Both the position numbers and the translations under genes were made by a program. The notes under the pieces were generated by a model. That model was not told the DNA's origin. It worked only from the letters and a program-made list of their open reading frames with translations, and ran no database searches. 64,000 nucleotides of DNA from Paenibacillus agilis (GTDB taxonomy: Bacteria > Bacillota > Bacilli > Paenibacillales > Paenibacillaceae). Of this stretch, positions 25,241-33,622 are shown one piece after another (the stretch's first letter is position 1; each line of letters begins with the position of its first letter). Location: assembly GCF_007786455.1 (NCBI RefSeq), contig NZ_VNJK01000001.1, forward strand, positions 3,558,673 to 3,622,672. The letters are read 5' to 3'.

Positions 25241-26181
25241 TATACAAATACACCTCCTGATTGCGTTTCCGTTTCTTGGAGTTCATTCAGTAGGCTTTCT
25301 AAGCGACGGCCATAAGCAATATACGATTGCTTCAAGCTGCCTCCATCTGTCTGGCTCTGCTGTTTCAAATGTGGAATAAGATGCAAATGCGGTTCAATAG
25401 CGAAGATTCCTGAATAATGATGTTCAAATAGTAACCGAATCGATTCCCTCACACGGGATTGTCCCTCTCCTGGCAGAGAGTAGACAGCCTGCTCATTCTC
25501 CCAAATGCCATCCTTAATATGAACATGGGACACATATGGGAGCACCTTTTTCAAATACTCATGAGTATCGTAGCGATATGCAATGCCGTTGCCTGTATCA
25601 AATAGAAGGCGCAAGTTAGGAAGATCGATCGACTTTACCAAATCCAAGGCATGGTCTGCCGAAGCTCCTGCCCATCCTGCACAGTTCTCATGAAGCAGAA
25701 TGAGACCCGCATCCGCTGCTATTTCAGTTAGGCGGCGTATACGTTCGATAACGTTCCCCCTCCACACCGACTCAGGCAAGCCATCATTCGGATAAGACAT
25801 AATGCGGATATATTTCGTACCAAGCGCTGGCACTCTAGCTGCCAGCCGCTTCAACTCCTCGGCATCCCATTCAAAAGGTGCCGTAATCGGCCGTTCCCAA
25901 TTGGCGATACGTGAGGATACAACGGTGACCCGCATATGAGCCGCCTCAATATCACGCCTAATCGCTTGAAAGTCCGTTTCCTCGATATCTGCGATCGAGC
26001 TTCCGTTCACCGTACGAATTTCCAGCTCACGCCAGCCTAATTCTTCATGGGCTTGGATTTGTTCACGAAGCGAAGAACCCGCTTCATCGCTTAATCCCGA
26101 CAACACAATACGTTTTTCAGCACGTAGTCCTGACAAAGCGATACCCTGCTCATCCCTGTCACCGCCATATCCCTTAAACAT
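25240..26181 (-). CDS. Sugar-phosphate isomerase/epimerase-like TIM barrel (AP-endonuclease 2 fold)
   Basis: A 313-aa xylose-isomerase-like TIM barrel (IolE/IolI/IolH group). Metal ligands can be read from GLILLHENCAGW (Glu), LLFDTGNGIAYRY (Asp), VSHVHIKDGIW (His, Asp) and GIFAIEPHLHLIP (Glu, His). The start at 26181 overlaps the upstream DegT gene by 8 bp. The first 25 residues (KGYGGDRDEQGIALSGLRAE) look unstructured and the fold begins at RIVLSGLSDEAGSSL. Members isomerise, epimerise or dehydrate sugars and inososes. Together with Gfo/Idh and DegT enzymes this suggests cyclitol or amino-sugar chemistry. Confidence 0.78.
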   Translation of the reverse strand: MFKGYGGDRDEQGIALSGLRAEKRIVLSGLSDEAGSSLREQIQAHEELGWRELEIRTVNGSSIADIEETDFQAIRRDIEAAHMRVTVVSSRIANWERPITAPFEWDAEELKRLAARVPALGTKYIRIMSYPNDGLPESVWRGNVIERIRRLTEIAADAGLILLHENCAGWAGASADHALDLVKSIDLPNLRLLFDTGNGIAYRYDTHEYLKKVLPYVSHVHIKDGIWENEQAVYSLPGEGQSRVRESIRLLFEHHYSGIFAIEPHLHLIPHLKQQSQTDGGSLKQSYIAYGRRLESLLNELQETETQSGGVFV

Positions 26182-27301
26182 GGACGGCTACCTGATGGGA
26201 ATGGGCGAGAACCGCCTCAATGACGAGATCAACATGTTCATCAGGCATTTCCGCATACAGCGGCAATGCAAGCGACCTCTTCGTCAACGCTTCCGCATGC
26301 GGGAAATCACCTTCCTTGTGCCCTAAGTAAGCAAAGGCGGGCTGCAGCGGTAGAGCAAGCGGATAATAAATTTGGGTCTCAATGCCCCGTGCTTGCAAGA
26401 ACTGCTGCAATTCATCACGGCGCTCGCTTTGCAGCACATACGTATAGTACACGCGGTCATAATGATCGTCAGTTACAACGCGAATGTCTGGTGCTAAGCT
26501 TGCGAATGCCTCGTTATAACGAGCAGCTATCTGAGCACGGCGCTCTATCAACTGATCAAACCTCAGGAGCTTATGCTGCAAATATCGCGCTACCACTTCA
26601 TCCATGCGATGGTTGTAGCCAAGATGATGATGGAGGAAGCGAGTAATGCCGTCCTGCCCGTGGTTGCGCAGCATCCGGCAGCGCTGTCCCAGCTCGTCAT
26701 CATTGGTCACGATAATTCCTCCATCGCCTATCCCACCAAGCGGCTTAGCTGGAAAGAACGAATACAACCCGCTGTCGCCTAGCAAACCAGCTTTCGTACC
26801 GTTCATACTGGCTCCTAACGCTACAGCGCTATCCTCCAGCACATGCAGCTGATGCCGATCCGCGATCTCTCTAATTGCAGACATATTAGCCATCACGGAG
26901 AACAGATGCGTTGGAATGACGACACGGCTGTTCGGTGTAATTTTCGCTTCCAAATCAGCAGGGTCCAGCATGCCTGTCACCGGATCCACATCGACAAATA
27001 CAGGACGAGCTTGCAGCAGCGCAATTGTACTAGCCGTAGAAATAAAGGAGAATGCAGGAGTGAGCACATCTACACCTGGGCCAACTCCTAATGCCCGCAA
27101 TATAACGCTCAATGCTGTCGTTCCATTAGACACAGCTATCGCATGCTTCGCCCCTGTATAGGCACGAATCGCTTGCTCAAAGTCAGCTACCCCCTCCTTC
27201 AAAATAAAGTTGTCGGAGACACCTACCTGGAACACGATATCTTTGATTACATCACGATCTTCCGCATATCTGGCACCGTAGTTGAAAAACGGAACACTCA
27301 T
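26174..27301 (-). CDS. DegT/DnrJ/EryC1 aminotransferase (second of tandem pair)
   Basis: A 375-aa PLP-dependent sugar aminotransferase. The PLP Lys is Lys186 in SFFPAKPLGGIGDGG; the phosphate-binding SNGTTALSVILRA, the Asp/Ser pair LEDSAVALGA and the NHGQDG motif are all present. These residues are those of active aminotransferases of the WbpE/spore-coat type. It starts two bases after the stop of the other DegT gene, with ribosome site AGGAGGGGTGTAAGG. The reaction would be ketone to amine on a sugar or cyclitol, with glutamate or glutamine as donor. Confidence 0.87.
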   Translation of the reverse strand: MSVPFFNYGARYAEDRDVIKDIVFQVGVSDNFILKEGVADFEQAIRAYTGAKHAIAVSNGTTALSVILRALGVGPGVDVLTPAFSFISTASTIALLQARPVFVDVDPVTGMLDPADLEAKITPNSRVVIPTHLFSVMANMSAIREIADRHQLHVLEDSAVALGASMNGTKAGLLGDSGLYSFFPAKPLGGIGDGGIIVTNDDELGQRCRMLRNHGQDGITRFLHHHLGYNHRMDEVVARYLQHKLLRFDQLIERRAQIAARYNEAFASLAPDIRVVTDDHYDRVYYTYVLQSERRDELQQFLQARGIETQIYYPLALPLQPAFAYLGHKEGDFPHAEALTKRSLALPLYAEMPDEHVDLVIEAVLAHSHQVAVHV

Positions 27302-27303
27302 CC

Positions 27304-28431
27304 TTACACCCCTCCTTCGTAAAATTTGTTAATAGCCTCACTAACCGCTGCGACGTCTTCCTCCGATAAGTCAGGATATAGCGGCAGCCCAACCGTTCTT
27401 GTACAAGCCAGTTCCGCATGCGGCATGCTTCCTTCTTGATAGCCAAGGGATTCGAAGCAAGGCTGTGTATGCAAAGTCAGCGGGTAATACACCTCTGTAC
27501 CAATTCCGTTATCCGTCAAATACTGTACAAGTTCATTACGGCGATCACACTCGATTAAATACACATAATAGACGGGATTCGTTGTATCTTGCCGCTCTTT
27601 AATGGCAGGCGTTTGAACATGTTGATTCGCTGCAAGATGTTTACTATATAGTGCTGCTAAATGAGCACGCTTGGCGATTTCCTGCGATAAATAAGGCAAT
27701 CGCGATAATAATACAGCTGCCTGAATATCATCCATCCGACTGTTGTACCCAACTTCATGATATACATAGGGAACTCCTTCATCCTGACCATGAATGCGCA
27801 ATCTGCGTACCCGCTGTGCAAGCAGATCATCATTCGTAACAATGAGGCCAGCATCACCAATTGCGCCCAGTGTTTTAGTCGGAAAAAAGGAAATAACACC
27901 AGCGTGACCAATTAAACCAGCATGCACACCATCATGAAACATACCAATCGCCTCGGCGCTATCTTCCAATACCAACAACCCATGCTTGTCAGCAATACGC
28001 TGAATTTCCTTCATATCGGCGAGCTGTGTAAATAAATGCACCGGCATAATCGCCTTTGTACGTTCAGTAATTTTGCGTTCAATATCCTCAATTGAGATGC
28101 TGTATGTCACTGGATCGATATCGCAAAATACAGGTGTAGCCCCTACATGCCCGACACTTGAGGCAGAGGCAAAGAACGTAAAGCATGGAACGATTACTTC
28201 ATCACCTGGACCGATTCCTGCCGCCTTCAGCATAATAATAAGCGCATCTGTCGCATTGCCGACCGCAATACAATGTTTCGCTCCTGTATAAGCTTCCATC
28301 GCCTGTTCAAACTTTTTCACAGTCGGTCCGTTTGTAAATTGTCCTGATTCAAAAATCTTATCCAACTCTTCTTCGATTAACGCCCATTGACGCTTAAAAG
28401 AAGCCGCACCTGAGAAAAATGAAATTGCCAT
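27304..28431 (-). CDS. DegT/DnrJ/EryC1 aminotransferase (first of tandem pair)
   Basis: A 375-aa enzyme from ATG 28431 (MAISFFSGAASFKRQW), preceded by GGGGTGATCGAA; a GTG at 28440 overlapping the previous stop is the alternative. The PLP Lys lies in SFFPTKTLGAIGDAG, with GNATDALIIMLKAAG, LEDSAEAIGMF and IHGQDEG around the cofactor. It is clearly related to the following DegT over its whole length but has diverged (for example PTKTLGAIGDAG against PAKPLGGIGDGG), so the two should act on different substrates or positions. It resembles UDP-3-keto-sugar aminotransferases such as WbpE. Confidence 0.87.
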   Translation of the reverse strand: MAISFFSGAASFKRQWALIEEELDKIFESGQFTNGPTVKKFEQAMEAYTGAKHCIAVGNATDALIIMLKAAGIGPGDEVIVPCFTFFASASSVGHVGATPVFCDIDPVTYSISIEDIERKITERTKAIMPVHLFTQLADMKEIQRIADKHGLLVLEDSAEAIGMFHDGVHAGLIGHAGVISFFPTKTLGAIGDAGLIVTNDDLLAQRVRRLRIHGQDEGVPYVYHEVGYNSRMDDIQAAVLLSRLPYLSQEIAKRAHLAALYSKHLAANQHVQTPAIKERQDTTNPVYYVYLIECDRRNELVQYLTDNGIGTEVYYPLTLHTQPCFESLGYQEGSMPHAELACTRTVGLPLYPDLSEEDVAAVSEAINKFYEGGV

Positions 28432-28436
28432 TTCGA

Positions 28437-29495
28437 TCACCCCGTTTTTACTGTTTCATAGTGCAAACCTGCACTTGCATATAATCCCTGTTCTTCTTTA
28501 GACAACATAAGTCCACATTTCATCTTAGCCTCACATAACGTAGCAACAACTTGCGCGTTAAAGGCCAAGTCACTTTCAGGCTTCGCACACAGCCCATCAA
28601 AGTATCGATAATACTCCACAAACATCGCCGATAGTGGATCATCGTACATCACTTGCTGTTCGATAAGCACTCCGTCTTTGTCGTAGATTTGCAGCCAAGA
28701 ATAGCTGTCATCTTGGGCGCAAGGATAATAACCCACGACTTGATGGTTCGCAAAATATAAGCGAATCGTTCGCTTACGGACCGGAGATGCGAGATTCGAG
28801 TTAAGACGAGAGGTCAGACCACCTGCATGCAGCAGTGAAATATGAGCGGTTCCCAAATTCGGTACGACCGCACCTTCCACATGCATATCTGTAACAGAAG
28901 CTTGTACAACGTCCGCTTTCACGCCGCCAAGACTTAGAGCCAATGCAGCCAGATGTGGAATTTCTACATCTAATGCGCTGTCATGACTCATGTTGGACAA
29001 GGTGCGAGTCAGCCTGGCTTTGTCCTGCTCCGCAACAATAAGCGTAAGCTGTCCATATCGATTCGAACGAACAATTTCTCGAATCTTGCCTGTTAAAGAA
29101 CTAGATAGCCAGTTCGCTACAACAAGGACGTCCAATCCATACTGCCGTTCTAATTGCTGTATCATCTCCAGCTCAGCCAAAGTGGAAGCTAGCGGCTTCT
29201 CGATCATGAAGTTTGTATATCCATACTCAGCCGCTTGCCGCAGCGTTTCAGCATGCAGTTCTGGAGAAGTACATATGTGAACGACTGTATCTTCTGGCGC
29301 GAAGCCCTCCACATCCTTTACATTTCGAAAAAAAGCAAGGGAAGGCTCTTGTATATGGCTCGCATAAGGATCAACAACGCCGACTTTTGTATCAAAAAGG
29401 CCTGAGTGCCGTTGATCGGTATGAAGCTTGCGTAAACAATGCAAATGCAAGCCGCGGCCAGCTCTTCCAAATCCAAAAATCAACGATTTTTTCAT
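28437..29495 (-). CDS. Gfo/Idh/MocA oxidoreductase (first in operon)
   Basis: A 352-aa oxidoreductase with Rossmann start SLIFGFGRAGRGLHLHCLRK and cofactor motif TNFMIEKPLASTLAELE near residue 105. The middle has VVANWLSSSLTGKIREIV and the catalytic-domain part SALDVEIPHLAALALSLGGV. It is distinct from the second Gfo/Idh of the operon (longer, different glycine loop). It overlaps the first DegT start region and is 15 bp after trpF with RBS AGAGGAGCTGTATCC. Expected role: oxidation of a hydroxyl to the ketone that a DegT enzyme then aminates. Confidence 0.8.
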   Translation of the reverse strand: MKKSLIFGFGRAGRGLHLHCLRKLHTDQRHSGLFDTKVGVVDPYASHIQEPSLAFFRNVKDVEGFAPEDTVVHICTSPELHAETLRQAAEYGYTNFMIEKPLASTLAELEMIQQLERQYGLDVLVVANWLSSSLTGKIREIVRSNRYGQLTLIVAEQDKARLTRTLSNMSHDSALDVEIPHLAALALSLGGVKADVVQASVTDMHVEGAVVPNLGTAHISLLHAGGLTSRLNSNLASPVRKRTIRLYFANHQVVGYYPCAQDDSYSWLQIYDKDGVLIEQQVMYDDPLSAMFVEYYRYFDGLCAKPESDLAFNAQVVATLCEAKMKCGLMLSKEEQGLYASAGLHYETVKTG

Positions 29496-29510
29496 GGATA
29501 CAGCTCCTCT

Positions 29511-30158
29511 TTAATCGCTCACAAGATGTGCTTCCAAGTTGGCAGAATGCACCTCTTGCACGAATTTCCGCATTTTATAGCGGTCTTTCACTCCTTCTGT
29601 TTCTACACCGCTGCTTACATCAACTGCGTACGGGCGTACTTGCTCTATAGCCCTCGCGACATTCCCTACATGCAAACCGCCCGCTAAAATAATTGCTCGC
29701 TTTTCACTAGCCCCGACAGCAAATTTCCATGGAAATGGCTGACCTGTCCCGCCTGTTGCTCCATCAACATGCGTATCCAGCAAAATGGCTCGCACGTTAT
29801 TTTCATGTGTGTACGCATCTATCTGACTTAAATCATCCTCGCTGCGAATGGAAATGGTTTTGACGACAGGTCGTATCACCTGCTCGCAATATTGGGGAGA
29901 TTCTTGTCCGTGCAATTGCACGAGATCCAAGTGGCAGTATGCAGCAATATCGTTTACGATATGGAGCTCTTCATTAACGAAGACACCCGTCGTTGTAACG
30001 TAAGGTGGCAGCAATTGAATGATCCGTTTCGCGTTCTCTGGCGTCATTTCTCGCTTGCTGCTCGTAAAGACAAAGCCAATCGAGTCTGCACCTGCATCGA
30101 CAGCAGCTAGCGCAGCTTCAATCGTAGTCAATCCGCAAATTTTCACTCTAACGATCAT
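29511..30158 (-). CDS. trpF: Phosphoribosylanthranilate isomerase
   Basis: A 215-aa TrpF of normal length. The general base Cys is in VKICGLTTIEAALAAVDAG and the general acid Asp in AILLDTHVDGATGGTGQPF. VQLHGQESPQYC and AVDVSSGVETEGVKD complete the phosphate sites. TrpF performs the Amadori rearrangement of N-(5-phosphoribosyl)anthranilate. I chose ATG 30158 because GGGAGGTGTAC precedes it; a GTG at 30164 is possible. In the usual Bacillota order trpF follows trpC; here it is placed after trpA, with a 107-bp gap that is the largest within the operon. Confidence 0.9.
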   Translation of the reverse strand: MIVRVKICGLTTIEAALAAVDAGADSIGFVFTSSKREMTPENAKRIIQLLPPYVTTTGVFVNEELHIVNDIAAYCHLDLVQLHGQESPQYCEQVIRPVVKTISIRSEDDLSQIDAYTHENNVRAILLDTHVDGATGGTGQPFPWKFAVGASEKRAIILAGGLHVGNVARAIEQVRPYAVDVSSGVETEGVKDRYKMRKFVQEVHSANLEAHLVSD

Positions 30159-30271
30159 GTACACCTCCCGACATCTTAGCTATGACAAATTACCACAATA
30201 CGAAGATCCTACTGACATCGTAGTTGTATGGAACAACTTCTTTACGAAGCTATCCGAAGCTGCTATCCATC

Positions 30272-31087
30272 CTACACTCGCTCCGCAGCAACTGACCTTG
30301 TCGCATTTTTCAACTGATGAACAAAGGCACGTACATCTTGCTCAACTGTCTCCGGTGAAGCTTGCTTAATGATCTGAATAAGCGCGCTTCCTACAATTGC
30401 TCCATCTGCATAACCACTTACTTCCTTCACATGCTGCTCATTGGATATACCGAAGCCAACAGCTAGCGGCAAAGTCGACTGCTTGCGAATTTGTTGAATA
30501 AAGCCCGGCAGCTCATCAGGCAGTGACTGCCGTACGCCTGTGACACCTGCAACAGAAATGCAGTATAAAAATCCACTGCCCTGCTTCACAACAGCAGCAG
30601 CCCGCTCTTCACTCGTCGTAGGTGCAAGGAAGAAAATCAAATCGAGCCCATGCGGCTCAAACTTCTGTACCCATGGCTGTGCCATCGTAGAAGGCAAGTC
30701 TGGAATAATGAAGCCGTCGACGCCTGCTTCCACTGCTTGGACTGCCAAGCGCTCCAAGCCATAAGCAAGAAATGAATTGCAATAACCCATAAATACAATG
30801 GGAGTGTCTATGCCTGACGCGCGCAGCTTGCTGACGGTCTCTAGACAAATGTCCAAGTTGGTACCATTGTTCACAGCCTGCAAACAAGCTTCCTGAATGG
30901 TAGGACCGTCTGCTAGCGGGTCCGCATAAGGGACGCCTAGCTCGATAATGTCCGCTCCAGATTCCGCAATCGCTCGAATTAACGACTCTGAAATTTCCAA
31001 GTTCGGATAGCCGACTGGAATATACATAATCAAAGCGCCTTCTTCCTTTTCACGAAGCTGGGCAAACGTCTTTTCGATACGACTCAT
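30272..31087 (-). CDS. trpA: Tryptophan synthase alpha subunit
   Basis: A 271-aa TrpA. The catalytic Glu ([11 protein letters not shown]) and Asp ([12 protein letters not shown]) are in place, as are the phosphate-binding loops [13 protein letters not shown] and [11 protein letters not shown]. It cleaves indole-3-glycerol phosphate to indole and glyceraldehyde 3-phosphate. Several normally constant loops differ from the consensus I know: FMGYCNSF where FMTYYNP-I is usual, and [12 protein letters not shown] where IPDLPxEE is usual. The ATG overlaps the trpB stop by 4 bp. Activity is likely, but the loop changes suggest specialisation. Confidence 0.9.
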   Translation of the reverse strand: MSRIEKTFAQLREKEEGALIMYIPVGYPNLEISESLIRAIAESGADIIELGVPYADPLADGPTIQEACLQAVNNGTNLDICLETVSKLRASGIDTPIVFMGYCNSFLAYGLERLAVQAVEAGVDGFIIPDLPSTMAQPWVQKFEPHGLDLIFFLAPTTSEERAAAVVKQGSGFLYCISVAGVTGVRQSLPDELPGFIQQIRKQSTLPLAVGFGISNEQHVKEVSGYADGAIVGSALIQIIKQASPETVEQDVRAFVHQLKNATRSVAAERV

Positions 31088-32295
31088 ACCGTCACCCCTT
31101 CCAGTTCCAACTGTTCTAATTGTGCTAATCGCTCCAAGCCTTCCATCGCCTGATTCATGTCCTTGTCTCCACGTCCAGACAAATTAACTAGTACAATCTT
31201 GTCTTCTGAAAGAGTTGGGGCCAGCTTCAAAGCATAGGCAACGGCATGAGACGACTCAAGCGCTGGGAGTATTCCTTCTGTACGGCACAAATATTCAAAT
31301 GCTTTAAGTGCCTCACGATCATTAATCGAGGTGTACTCTACACGGCCGCTATCTTTCAAATAGCTGTGCTGCGGACCTACACCTGGATAATCCAAGCCAG
31401 GGGCGATGCTGTGTGTTTCAAGAATTTGACCGTACGCATCTTGCAGCATATACGTAAAGCTGCCTTGAACGATACCGAGCGAGCCTTTTACGAGTGGGGC
31501 GGCATGTTTGCTGCTCTCAATCCCTTCGCCTGCAGCCTGTACACCGATCAGCTTCACATCTGGATCGTCGATGAATCCGTTAAATATGCCAATAGCATTG
31601 CTGCCTCCCCCTACACAAGCAACGACGTAGTCAGGTGACCTACCTTCGGCTTCCCATATTTGCTCTCTTGCTTCCTCGCCGATAATGGATTGAAAATCAG
31701 CCACTATTTTGGGGAAGGGATGAGGACCAACTGCTGAGCCTAGCAAATAGTGCGTATCATGCACATTCGTAATCCAGTCACGAATCGCTTCACCGATCGC
31801 ATCCTTCAACGTTTGTTGGCCAGCGTGAACGAGTCGCAAATCTGCGCCAAGCAATTTCATGCGTTGTACATTCGGTGCTTGACGTGCTGCATCGACAGCA
31901 CCCATATACACAACGCACTCGATTCCGAGCAAGCTGCACACGGTCGCAACCGCTACGCCATGTTGGCCCGCTCCCGTCTCAGCAACGATTCGCCGCTTGC
32001 CAATTTTTCGAGCTAACAATGCTTGTGCGAGTGCATTATTAATCTTATGGGCACCCGTGTGCGTCAAATCCTCCCGCTTGAGATAGAGCTTGGCCCCACC
32101 TAATTTGGATGGAATTCGATGCAGCGGAGTAAGCGGTGTAGGTCTCCCCACAAAATGCTTCAATATAGCCGCCACTTCATTTCTGAAAGCAGCATCTTCC
32201 TTAATTCTTTCGTATTCATGCTCTAGTTCTTCTAAGTTTCGAATTAACGTTTCCGCAACGAACGCACCGCCGAATTGTCCAAAAAATCCATTCAT
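31084..32295 (-). CDS. trpB: Tryptophan synthase beta subunit
   Basis: A 403-aa TrpB of normal length (beta-1 type). The PLP Lys is in [19 protein letters not shown], the catalytic Glu in [17 protein letters not shown], the PLP phosphate loop in [18 protein letters not shown], and the monovalent cation/COMM region in [17 protein letters not shown]. All key residues are intact. It joins indole and serine to tryptophan, normally channelled from TrpA, whose gene overlaps its 3' end. The start ATG at 32295 follows AGGAGGAAAAAGAAGAA. No beta-subunit feature suggests a beta-2 or standalone type. Confidence 0.93.
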   Translation of the reverse strand: MNGFFGQFGGAFVAETLIRNLEELEHEYERIKEDAAFRNEVAAILKHFVGRPTPLTPLHRIPSKLGGAKLYLKREDLTHTGAHKINNALAQALLARKIGKRRIVAETGAGQHGVAVATVCSLLGIECVVYMGAVDAARQAPNVQRMKLLGADLRLVHAGQQTLKDAIGEAIRDWITNVHDTHYLLGSAVGPHPFPKIVADFQSIIGEEAREQIWEAEGRSPDYVVACVGGGSNAIGIFNGFIDDPDVKLIGVQAAGEGIESSKHAAPLVKGSLGIVQGSFTYMLQDAYGQILETHSIAPGLDYPGVGPQHSYLKDSGRVEYTSINDREALKAFEYLCRTEGILPALESSHAVAYALKLAPTLSEDKIVLVNLSGRGDKDMNQAMEGLERLAQLEQLELEGVTV

Positions 32296-32336
32296 TTCTT
32301 CTTTTTCCTCCTCTGCTATTTGCTCAACGAACCTGC

Positions 32337-33143
32337 TTACGGGTTCGATTTAACTTCATTCGCAACACCTGCAAATTGACGAACTTTACTCACCACATCT
32401 GGCGCTTTAAGCAGCGCTTCCCCGACTAGCATCGCATCGAAGCCTAATTGCTCCGCTTTCCTAGCATCATCCGGGGTCGACAAGCCGCTTTCGCTGACCG
32501 TCAGCGTTGCAGCTGGCAATCCAGAACGCATACGTTCTGAACGCTGTAAATCAACATCAAAGGATTGCAAATCCCGATTGTTAATGCCGATAATAGCCGC
32601 CCCCGCTTCAACAGCCCGCTGGGTTTCCCCTTCTGTAAAGCACTCTACGAGCGCCTGCATACCAAGCTCATGGGCAAGGACTATCATTTCTTTCAATTGG
32701 CTAGGGTCAATGGCTCGTACAATCATCAACACAGCATCCGCCCCGACCGATCGAGCTTCATAGATTTGATAAGGGTCAATAATAAATTCCTTATACATAA
32801 CAGGAATGTGAACATGCTCATCATTCGCGATTAACTCCACAATTTCAGCTCCGCCGCCAAAAAACATTTTGTCAGCTAAGACAGATATTGCGCGTGCACC
32901 ATGTTCGGAATAAATGCGAGCCAACTCTAATGGATTATATTTTTCCCGGAACGTCCCTTTAGAAGGGGATTTCTCTTTCACTTCCGCGATTAGCGATATT
33001 CCCGGCTGATTAAGAGCCTCATAGAATGGCCGCGGACGGCGCACCTCTGCCAGCTTTGCTTGTATTTCTTGCAATGGCTTGAGCCGAATTTTTTCTGCTA
33101 CTTCCTTATGCTTGTTTTCTAAAATTTCATCCAACATAAACAC
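32337..33143 (-). CDS. trpC: Indole-3-glycerol-phosphate synthase
   Basis: A 268-aa TrpC, first gene of the operon. Catalytic residues: Glu and Lys in [15 protein letters not shown], Lys in [20 protein letters not shown], Glu in [10 protein letters not shown], Asn in [14 protein letters not shown], Glu/Ser in [14 protein letters not shown]. It converts carboxyphenylaminodeoxyribulose phosphate to indole glycerol phosphate. Differences from the usual consensus are VMYKEF for VLRKDF and [12 protein letters not shown] for SVLTDxxFFQGS. The start is a GTG at 33143 (AAGGAGGAACTAATTC before it) with ATG 33137 as alternative. The trp genes trpE, trpG and trpD are absent from the operon. Confidence 0.92.
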   Translation of the reverse strand: MFMLDEILENKHKEVAEKIRLKPLQEIQAKLAEVRRPRPFYEALNQPGISLIAEVKEKSPSKGTFREKYNPLELARIYSEHGARAISVLADKMFFGGGAEIVELIANDEHVHIPVMYKEFIIDPYQIYEARSVGADAVLMIVRAIDPSQLKEMIVLAHELGMQALVECFTEGETQRAVEAGAAIIGINNRDLQSFDVDLQRSERMRSGLPAATLTVSESGLSTPDDARKAEQLGFDAMLVGEALLKAPDVVSKVRQFAGVANEVKSNP

Positions 33144-33429
33144 GAATTAGTTCCTCCTTATCATTTGAACTTGAGCATATCATTGATATAATACTACTTG
33201 TCCCATGTGTTAAATCGGAATTAGTAGTTTGTTTAACCTTAATCATGAGATGAAGAATGAAACGTATGCTACGCTTGCTCCACTTCATCTTTCAAAATCT
33301 GTGAAATAGAGGCTGCAATTAAAACAATGGTAGAATAATTGAATGGTCTGATTAACGTTGAAATAGCAGAAAGTGGATTGCTGAAGTGGATTTAAAAATA
33401 GAGCAGTCACATATGAAGGAGGTGACAAA
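33144..33429 (-). promoter_or_regulatory. 5' region of the trpC-led operon
   Basis: On the minus strand TTAACA and TATATC, 17 bp apart, lie about 50 bp before trpC (around 33186-33214) and are a weak promoter candidate. Further upstream an inverted repeat GATGAAG...CTTCATC (33249-33289), with CGTA/TACG inside, could form a hairpin. I see no T-box motif, no TRAP-type GAG/TAG repeats and no Trp-codon leader peptide. Confidence 0.3.
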
Positions 33430-33537
33430 ACGATTGATGCAAGAGGAATAATACCGCAACATCCAAGACATAAGTTACGTATGAAGCATTACCATTTGCT
33501 AGAAGTGAATTTATTGTATACTATAAAAACCATTTAG
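33430..33537 (+). pseudogene. Decayed small gene with perfect ribosome site but ACG in place of ATG
   Basis: GAAGGAGGTGAC at 33416-33426 is an ideal Shine-Dalgarno, and seven bases on is ACG, not ATG. From there 35 codons are open: IDARGIIPQHPRHKLRMKHY, then LLEVNLLYTIKTI and TAG. The IDARGIIP...RH pattern recalls the start of DUF2249-type proteins, but only at motif level. I infer a gene that lost its start codon and its 3' part. The LytTR gene follows 86 bp later, and its possible promoter (TTGCTA 33496, TATACT 33517) lies inside this remnant. Confidence 0.3.
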
Positions 33538-33622
33538 GATATAGCTCAGTAGTATGCGGTAAACAATTCGGTAGTAAATGGCGCGAAATTTGTCAAAATA
33601 GATAGAGTGGGAGGATTGAACC

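Noticed and set aside
33144..33429. Trp attenuator, T-box or TRAP site before trpC
   Set aside because: No T-box sequence, no GAG/TAG repeat series, no Trp-rich leader ORF and no terminator hairpin with a U-tract on the minus strand were found.
33413..33451. 12-codon ORF MKEVTKRLMQEE as an operon leader peptide
   Set aside because: The Shine-Dalgarno is inside it, not before it, and there are no Trp codons or attenuator in the plus-strand direction.
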